From positions 1-64,000 of the forward strand of contig JAHQIW010007090.1 of NCBI GenBank assembly GCA_019055375.1: a DNA stretch of 64,000 nt, written 5' to 3'. The position numbers were made by a program, and so were the translations under genes. This document shows positions 59,001 through 64,000 of the stretch, one piece after another (the first letter of the stretch is position 1; each line of letters opens with the position of its first letter). The notes below the pieces were generated by a model. That model saw only the letters and a list, made by a program, of their open reading frames with translations. It made no database searches and was not told the DNA's origin. The DNA comes from Parelaphostrongylus tenuis (taxonomy: Eukaryota > Nematoda > Chromadorea > Rhabditida > Metastrongylidae).

Positions 59001-62000
59001 TGCATATTTGCGAAAATGGTGCAAATGTTTGTATACGCCAACATGGAAACGTAAATCTCAATTTGCAAATTAGATCTCCCCAAACAATAAGAATTTTGAT
59101 CGGTTTTTTTATTTTCAGCATCGGTTCCATGTACACTCAACAGATGTTTGATCTTAGCCATTTAGAGACCACTCAGTTTAATTCGATTCTGGTCTCGGTA
59201 TCAGGTTTCGTTGGTTTCGCTTTTCTTTCAACGTATATTTGGACAAATTTAGGAAAAAGGTGATTAGAAATGACATCTGCTTGCTTTTCTTTGATATATT
59301 AGTGCATGTTAGGTATTGATGTATAAAGCTCTTTCCAACACTCACTATCTTGAAGGAATGAAGTTTGAAGTTTGCAGCGCTTACTAATTTCATGGGAAAA
59401 TGCCATGCAAAGGACTTCATTCGTAGCATCCCGTATGTGATGAATGCATAAATGATTTACACAATACTTCTGAGAGCCGACTAGTATAGTCAATAATAAA
59501 GCCGCCGCTCCTGTCATGCCAAATTATTGAAGTCGGAGCTGGCTCCTGACTGATGGTGGCTTAGGGCTACCGAGGAATTGTATCGATTCCATGCGTTATT
59601 CAGAATGCCCTCTAATAAATGCGCTACTTTGGGTCTATTCTCGGTGTAACTGTTTATCAGTAGACATTCGTGTAGTACCCTTATTGTTTTTTTTGTCTTT
59701 TGCTGCTGAAGTCATGAAATTGCTGAAGCGGTGGTCACCGAACTTCCCCTAGTTATCGAGCAGTACAGAGTGGTATCCAAAAACTCAACCCTAGCTGGGA
59801 ATTAAACCCGCGTTTCACCTCTACACCACTAAGATCATCGCTTTGCTACCACGCTTTGTTCAGTGTATCCTACCGTAGATGTCAGAAACTAACCACTGAC
59901 GACTTTGATCAGGTACAATTTGGCATCAAGCCCTACGAAACTGGTAGCTAGTCGAAAAATGACCTAGTCGTTCTTTGACTACGTGGTTCATAACTATTGC
60001 GTGTACTTTTCCGTTGTCCATACTCTCTTTCGACCTTCCGTTATCCATGCCCTCTTTCGACCCCTTAGAAAACGTATATCTGGTCATGTATTTCATTTCA
60101 TATGGTATTTCATTTTTGAAAAAGGGCTTATAACTGCATTGAGAAAGCAACAGTAAAATTTAGTTTCTCATTAAAACATTCCTTGCTGACCAAAGTTTTT
60201 CTTAAGAGTTTCGACAGCCATTCAATAGAACTAATTTTATGGATTAGAATCATTTATTTGGTTTTGAAATGGGCTTCGAAGTGCGCTGTAACAGCCAAAA
60301 GAAGATTGAGTTTCGCAAAACTAGATATTTTCCATTACTCGCGCCATGTTTCATTTCTTCAAAGAACGTATTTTTTAGCCGTTCCAATTTTCAAATAATC
60401 AGTCAATAGCTTGAATCAAAGAAAATCGATTGGTATATTTTCGACGAGCTTTTGTTAACTAATCAATAGGTCAAATTTCAGGAATTTCGACGATGTCTTT
60501 GATTTTTGGAACAGACTTCCTATTGCGCTGCAATGACCAGAAGAAGATTTAGTTTTGCACTAGGTGCGCAGGGTGTGTTTTAACCGAAGAAGCTTTTTCA
60601 AAACGTGCTTCTGACATCGCCAAAAAGTCGAGCGAACTCATGTTTCATTCAGTGACCTTTCTAGCACAGAAGTTCGGTTTGTACACACCATGTTCCTGTA
60701 AAGCATGATTGCGTCTTCTTCAGCACTTAGTAAAGCATAAGAGCTTGTAATTAAAGAAACTTGATGAAAACGAGCAAAAAACAATTGAAAGGCAAACGGT
60801 ATATAGTGGACTGATATCTTTGGCACGAAGTCTTGTTCACATACAGGTAGAAGTTAGTTTGGAGCCAACATGGCAAAATCTTATCCACGTACTTCAAAGT
60901 GTAGTGTCTTGAACCCGACGTCGCGTGCGCAAAACTCAACAATCCTTTGGCACCTACATCGCAACAAAAAGTCTTTTTTATAAACCAGGAACATTATCAG
61001 AGTTGACAAGATAAGCTATCTGATCGATGTTAGAAGTCTAAAGGAAAGGCAATGTTTAGCGAGAAATATTTCAATTAATTTTATTTTTGCTGTTGTAACG
61101 CAACAATGCAGCCATTTTGAAAACAAAGACGACCAATGAATTCACTCAGTTTTGTTCTATTAGATCGCTGTCAAAACTCGGAGAAAAAGCAAAAATTGCG
61201 TTTTCCTCAAGAAAATCTAATTTTGCGAGCCCAATCCTCCTCTGGCTGTAAAAGCGCACCAGGAAGTCCGTTTTGAAAACCAAAAACATCATTGGAATGC
61301 TTGAGACTTGGTCTATCAATTCGTTATTAAAACTCTCAAGAAAAAGCTTTGGTCAGCGAGAAATTTCCAAACGAGAAACAAGATTTTATTCTTGCTTATC
61401 AGCGTGGCATCAAAGCTTTTTCAGGAACGAAGTAGACCATTCAAACTTTTATGTTTTGACCTATCGAACAGTTACTTATACATTGAAAATGACCAAAAAT
61501 AAGCTTTTTCTGAAAGGTCGAAATAAGGTATGGATAACGAAAAAGTACTCTACAGCTAATTTTTTATACTTTTTTTTCTGCTCAATTTAATTTTAACGGC
61601 AAGGCGCGAAATGAAGTACGGTTTCGAGAGTGCTGAGATTAGAGCAAAAAATGGGAAGTGGTGTCTTTAAGCCGTCGACCTTGTGCGCCAGTGACACTTC
61701 AGGTACAACAGGCCCACGGCGCTAGCCCAGCCGAGTGCGGCGACTAGCTCACATTTTCGATTGGTTAGTGATGCTGGCCAACGGGAAGAAGGTTTATAGT
61801 ATGATCCCTCACCATTAAGCTTTACAGGAAATTTATCGGTGTTATGATTTAGTGTTGATTTGTATTGAATGTTTTCAATAGCGTCAATATTATAGCAAAG
61901 AAAGACACTTACTTGTCTAAAATTTCACTACTTTTTGATGTGAAGAATAGATCCATTGGGTAACAACATATGTCCACCTTTCTTTCTCACTTCCTCTTCC

Positions 62001-63365
62001 TTCGACGATGTTGTGAAAGTCGAGTTCGAAAACATACTTTCATCTGGGTGGATCATCTTAAGAAAGTTTTAGGGAAGTATAACAATTACGACATAGGAGT
62101 GCCTTCAAATCAATTGACATCACAAGACAGAGCCAATAAATCCTCTCTGGAGCGTCGTGGAGCGAGATCGAGCTAGTAGTCTCCTACCCGATGGTCGGCA
62201 TCACAAACAACTCGGCACTACGGCCTGCTCGTTGAGCTCGGGCGACAGGCAGAAGTAGCACTGTAGGGCCAAGATGTTTTGCCTTTCCGGACCCTTGAGG
62301 CAGTCATTTCGTCTTTCTCTCAGCCATATTTTTGCCTACTCGGTAGCAGTCAGTAATCACCCGTAATCGTAATCAATCTAGAGAGCACAAATCAAAAGAA
62401 TTTCGTTCACATCTTACTTTGACGTTAAAATGAGTTAGGCAGAAAATAAGGTGGATCAATCTTATAGACGGGTTATTCCTGATAACCACGGGATACGTTG
62501 AAAAATGGCTGAGAGAAAGGTAGCGCAAACCTGTCAGTAGTGGGATCGAAAACGTAGGGAGCTAACGGAGAGGGTAATCACTGATACGAGGCCCACGCGT
62601 TTCAAGTCTTGCTCGCATCTCTACACTCTTGTGGGTATAACATAACTATTTCTCAGAACACAAAAATTGATTTTAATCGATATTTAGGGTCGACAACCGT
62701 GCCGGTGTTATCGTTGGTGTTCTGATTTGTGTCACATTTCTTTTTTCCACATACTCATGGTGGTTCTATACCGAAAACATTCAAAGTGACGGTACAACAC
62801 TTCACTTCATATACCAAGCTCGATCAAATTGCTTCAAATAAACAACTTCTCCACACATTTAGTTTAGTTTCAAGGCAAAAATTGTTTTTTCCGCACACAA
62901 ATAGAAGTGTATCATGGTTTGCAAACAAATCAACTCTTCGGGTCGACAGGGACACTCCACTAGCCCCGCCTCGCCTCGTGCGGCAAGTAGCCCCTCGTGC
63001 TAAGTGATTAGTGGTGCTGCGCGCTGCAAGGCGGAGCTGACGGCGTGTCCCTGCACTTAAAAGGGTTAAGTGCATGCGCAAAGCATGGATATCAACCGAC
63101 ATTTTATTGAGCTCGTAAATCAATTTTTTCCATAGCTTAAATTCTTTCTGTTATCGTTCCGAACATCCGAAGATGAGTCGAATTCATCATTGAGATTTTC
63201 ACGTCGAATGAGAATTTGTAATTTTCTTCGTTTTCAGCTTGTCATTCATCGTGGTGCGGTACTACTCCACGTATACCTATACAACTCTATAGCGGTTCAT
63301 ATGTGATTGTATTTGGTATTGGATTTGCAATGTTGAACGTCCATCTGGCCTCGATGTATTCAGGA
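53091..63365 (+). CDS. MFSD8/CLN7-like major facilitator transporter, ten exons, 3' end outside the window
   Basis: Exons 53091-53215, 54850-55036, 56047-56148, 56299-56440, 57278-57391, 58669-58824, 58969-59050, 59119-59259, 62688-62791 and 63238-63365 join in one frame (about 427 aa). The N-terminus is cytoplasmic and Ser/Pro-rich (RKTPQTPKTPISPRLSG). Membrane segments begin with RLMAVIVLLTRIQFTVYFAS. The TM2-loop APLFGYWSNK is the MFS motif A region. ARFLSGIAAG, then GGNNLLPIYWTYAATVEDRS, FDGAFCLGIALGPGF, FTRINMYTMPAMVAS, FDKLAVFCCIFAKM and CGTTPRIPIQLYSGSY follow the order of MFSD8-type carriers, which sit in lysosomal membranes in animals. The family is about 520 aa, so roughly the last two membrane segments are missing. 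Start: ATG 53091 (or 53106 in frame) after an upstream stop. The exon 6/7 join is the least certain: GTAAAG at 58825 keeps the frame, the nearby GTAGAT at 58857 does not. Substrate unknown. Confidence 0.8.
53545..53702 (+). repeat. tRNA-derived SINE, family 1, in transporter intron 1
   Basis: gcgtcggtagtacaactggtt (A-box-like) and gggctcaactcccgcg (B-box region), then gttttgctatatcaccc and ccactattgaaaacggtt shared with 56846-57010. Confidence 0.5.
54000..54610. repeat. Foldback family D copy, in transporter intron 1
   Basis: atttaaaagcttaaatctatagc on the left and gatttagcctttcgaatgatc on the right match family D edges. The GC-rich centre gggcaggggaatagcgggg lies near 54238. Confidence 0.5.
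55190..55370. repeat. MITE family A copy, in transporter intron 2
   Basis: The inverted arms are gagccaacacgtcacgtgatc on the left and cagaccaatgacatgttgt on the right, with gagaggattggctaaaga between. Confidence 0.6.
55425..55815. repeat. Foldback family B copy, in transporter intron 2
   Basis: The left edge atattttaagcttttcatg is mirrored by aaaggcttagattttttc at the right. The interior caatcgattgcctatggctgg matches cagtcgattgcttgttgctgg at 20762. Confidence 0.6.
56701..56774 (-). repeat. tRNA-derived SINE head, family 1, minus strand
   Basis: The 74-base tRNA-like core has ends GCGTCAG and CTGACGC that form a full 7-bp acceptor stem. GTGGG and CCCGC form a T-arm-like stem around ATCCAGT. 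The A-box-like stretch is TAGTGCAACGGGCCAGAGC. The anticodon arm is not canonical and a SINE-like tail follows, so I call a SINE rather than a tRNA gene. Confidence 0.55.
56846..57010 (+). repeat. tRNA-derived SINE, family 1, plus strand
   Basis: gggcagtgcaacgggttagagc (A box), the stem cgcgctc / gagcgcg, then gggttcgagtgctgcc (B box, GGTTCGAGT exact), followed by the family tail ttttgcgcatcactcttta and ccaccactgaaagcggttt. It is about 70 bases from the minus-strand copy, head to head. Confidence 0.6.
57584..57675 (+). mobile_element. RTE 3'-end fragment, in transporter intron 4 to 5 region
   Basis: cgcgatagggataaatggaa, ttgctggtgcccactcgagt and gggtgatacaagtgatg are the reverse complement of 49031-49110, so the fragment lies in plus orientation after exon 5 and ends at the family 3' terminus. 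Confidence 0.7.
58240..58400. repeat. Family B-like fragment
   Basis: ttttgagccatggtctaagt, tacaggcgcctgtttcatc and cagccgatcccttgaggctat are shared with 48540-48620. Confidence 0.4.
60100..61560. repeat. Large foldback element, family C, in transporter intron 8
   Basis: The left arm (ccttgctgaccaaagtttttc ... ttatttggttttgaaatggg ... acagccaaaagaagattgag) and the right arm (cccaatcctcctctggctgt ... caaaaacatcattggaatg ... gctttggtcagcgagaaat) are reverse complements in order, as in 9838-11130. The right edge ggtcgaaataaggtatggataac matches the terminal region of other copies. It explains the ORFs at 61273-61590. Confidence 0.6.
62545..62650. repeat. SINE-like relic in transporter intron 8
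   Basis: gcgtttcaagtcttgctcg and catctctacactcttgtgggt are shared with 16300-16375. Confidence 0.35.
62947..63053. other. GC-rich hairpin in transporter intron 9
   Basis: CAGGGACAC at 62947-62955 and GTGTCCCTG at 63045-63053 pair perfectly. Inside, AGCCCCGCCT faces AGGCGGAGCT, and further bases pair toward the loop. About 107 bases, far richer in GC than the intron around it. It contains tgattagtggtgctg, which recalls a tRNA/SINE A box. It may be a small MITE, a SINE remnant or a structured RNA. Confidence 0.45.
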
Positions 63366-63519
63366 GTACGCATTTTTTGAAAAATTTATTGATTATGTAT
63401 AGTCGCCCCATTAACTTATTAAATGAACTCACCACTGTTAGATAGTAAGTTGACGTAACTATGCAAATACTATGATGAGGAGCTTTGACAAGACTCTAAT
63501 TACTGGGCAATATGAGTGA

Positions 63520-64000
63520 GTGTATGTAATCCTTCAAAAGCTTTAATCGCTGGCTAGCGCATATGTGGCTGTTTTTCGAGAAGACCCTTTTAGATCGTTG
63601 TCAAATTTAGTATAAAATAACGTTTACATCGTTAGTATAAAATAACGTTTTACATCGGTCGCTCAGTCCAACTAGTATTTTGCTAAAAGTACGAAAAACA
63701 CATAAACGTGTGGAGAAAATTTTTAGCAGTAGAGGCGGGCGTTAAATCTGTAATTTCTTCCAAAGTAGGGAAACAATTACCCGTTGAGTAGCATAAATCG
63801 CATTTTCATGTGACCCGCGGCATCTGCCCTGGCCCTCCCCTTGAATTTGCCAAGAAACACGTACACGCGTAAGTGAAATAGTCTTATTTTCTAGGTTTCA
63901 CTGAAAAGAAACGGTCTTTCCAGAAAATAAGAACAGCGTTGGAATTACCGAAACTTACGTTATCAAATGGCTACTGATAGCAAAAAAAAGAGCTGTGTCT
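63520..64000. repeat. Foldback family D, cut by the window end
   Basis: Opens with caaaagctttaatcgctggc and has the GC-rich centre cgcggcatctgccctggcc near 63816; the second arm begins before 64000. Confidence 0.5.

Noticed and set aside
1..64000. CRISPR arrays, prokaryotic operons, integrated phage or virus
   Set aside because: No regularly spaced short repeats, no ribosome-binding sites or dense ORFs, and all RT sequences belong to non-LTR or Penelope-like elements.

Overview
The window looks like nuclear DNA of a nematode, most likely a clade V (strongylid, hookworm-like) species. It is AT-rich, genes are split into short exons by long introns, splice acceptors are mostly of the TTTTCAG type, and the repeats are of kinds I associate with hookworm-type genomes (RTE and Penelope-like retroelements, mariners, foldback elements, tRNA-derived SINEs). 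The organism is an inference. No CRISPR array, rRNA operon, prokaryotic operon or convincing free-standing tRNA gene was seen.

Two genes can be read in detail. (1) 37343-41167 (+) is a complete five-exon neuropeptide precursor with repeated PFSGGMYG-KR units, the ortholog of Caenorhabditis nlp-10. (2) 53091-63365 (+) is ten exons of a membrane transporter of the MFSD8/CLN7-like group of the major facilitator superfamily; its last exons lie beyond the window. A second set of 5' exons (52096-52370) ends in the same reading phase and may be an alternative start for this gene. Terminal exons of unrecognised genes occur at 332-478 (+), 24988-25263 (-) and 44804-45041 (+), and a signal-peptide exon at 44159-44245 (+). 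Several weaker single-exon candidates are marked as such.

Most of the rest is transposon debris. Left third: an RTE relic (8045-8624), a Penelope-like element on the minus strand cut in two by a 1.3-kb foldback element (9340-11990), a mariner relic (12640-13250) and a second RTE lineage (14480-15470). Middle: foldback elements, SINEs and a mariner sitting inside the 3.1-kb first intron of nlp-10. Right third: a mariner relic (47080-47900), the best-preserved RTE copy (49031-50680, between two TA microsatellites), a mariner with both terminal inverted repeats and a nested MITE (51000-51958), and a transporter gene whose introns hold SINEs, four foldback families and a GC-rich hairpin.

The two recognised genes are unrelated in function: one is a secreted peptide precursor of the regulated secretory pathway, the other a probable lysosomal-type membrane carrier. 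Much of the short-ORF content on both strands is shadow or decayed repeat.
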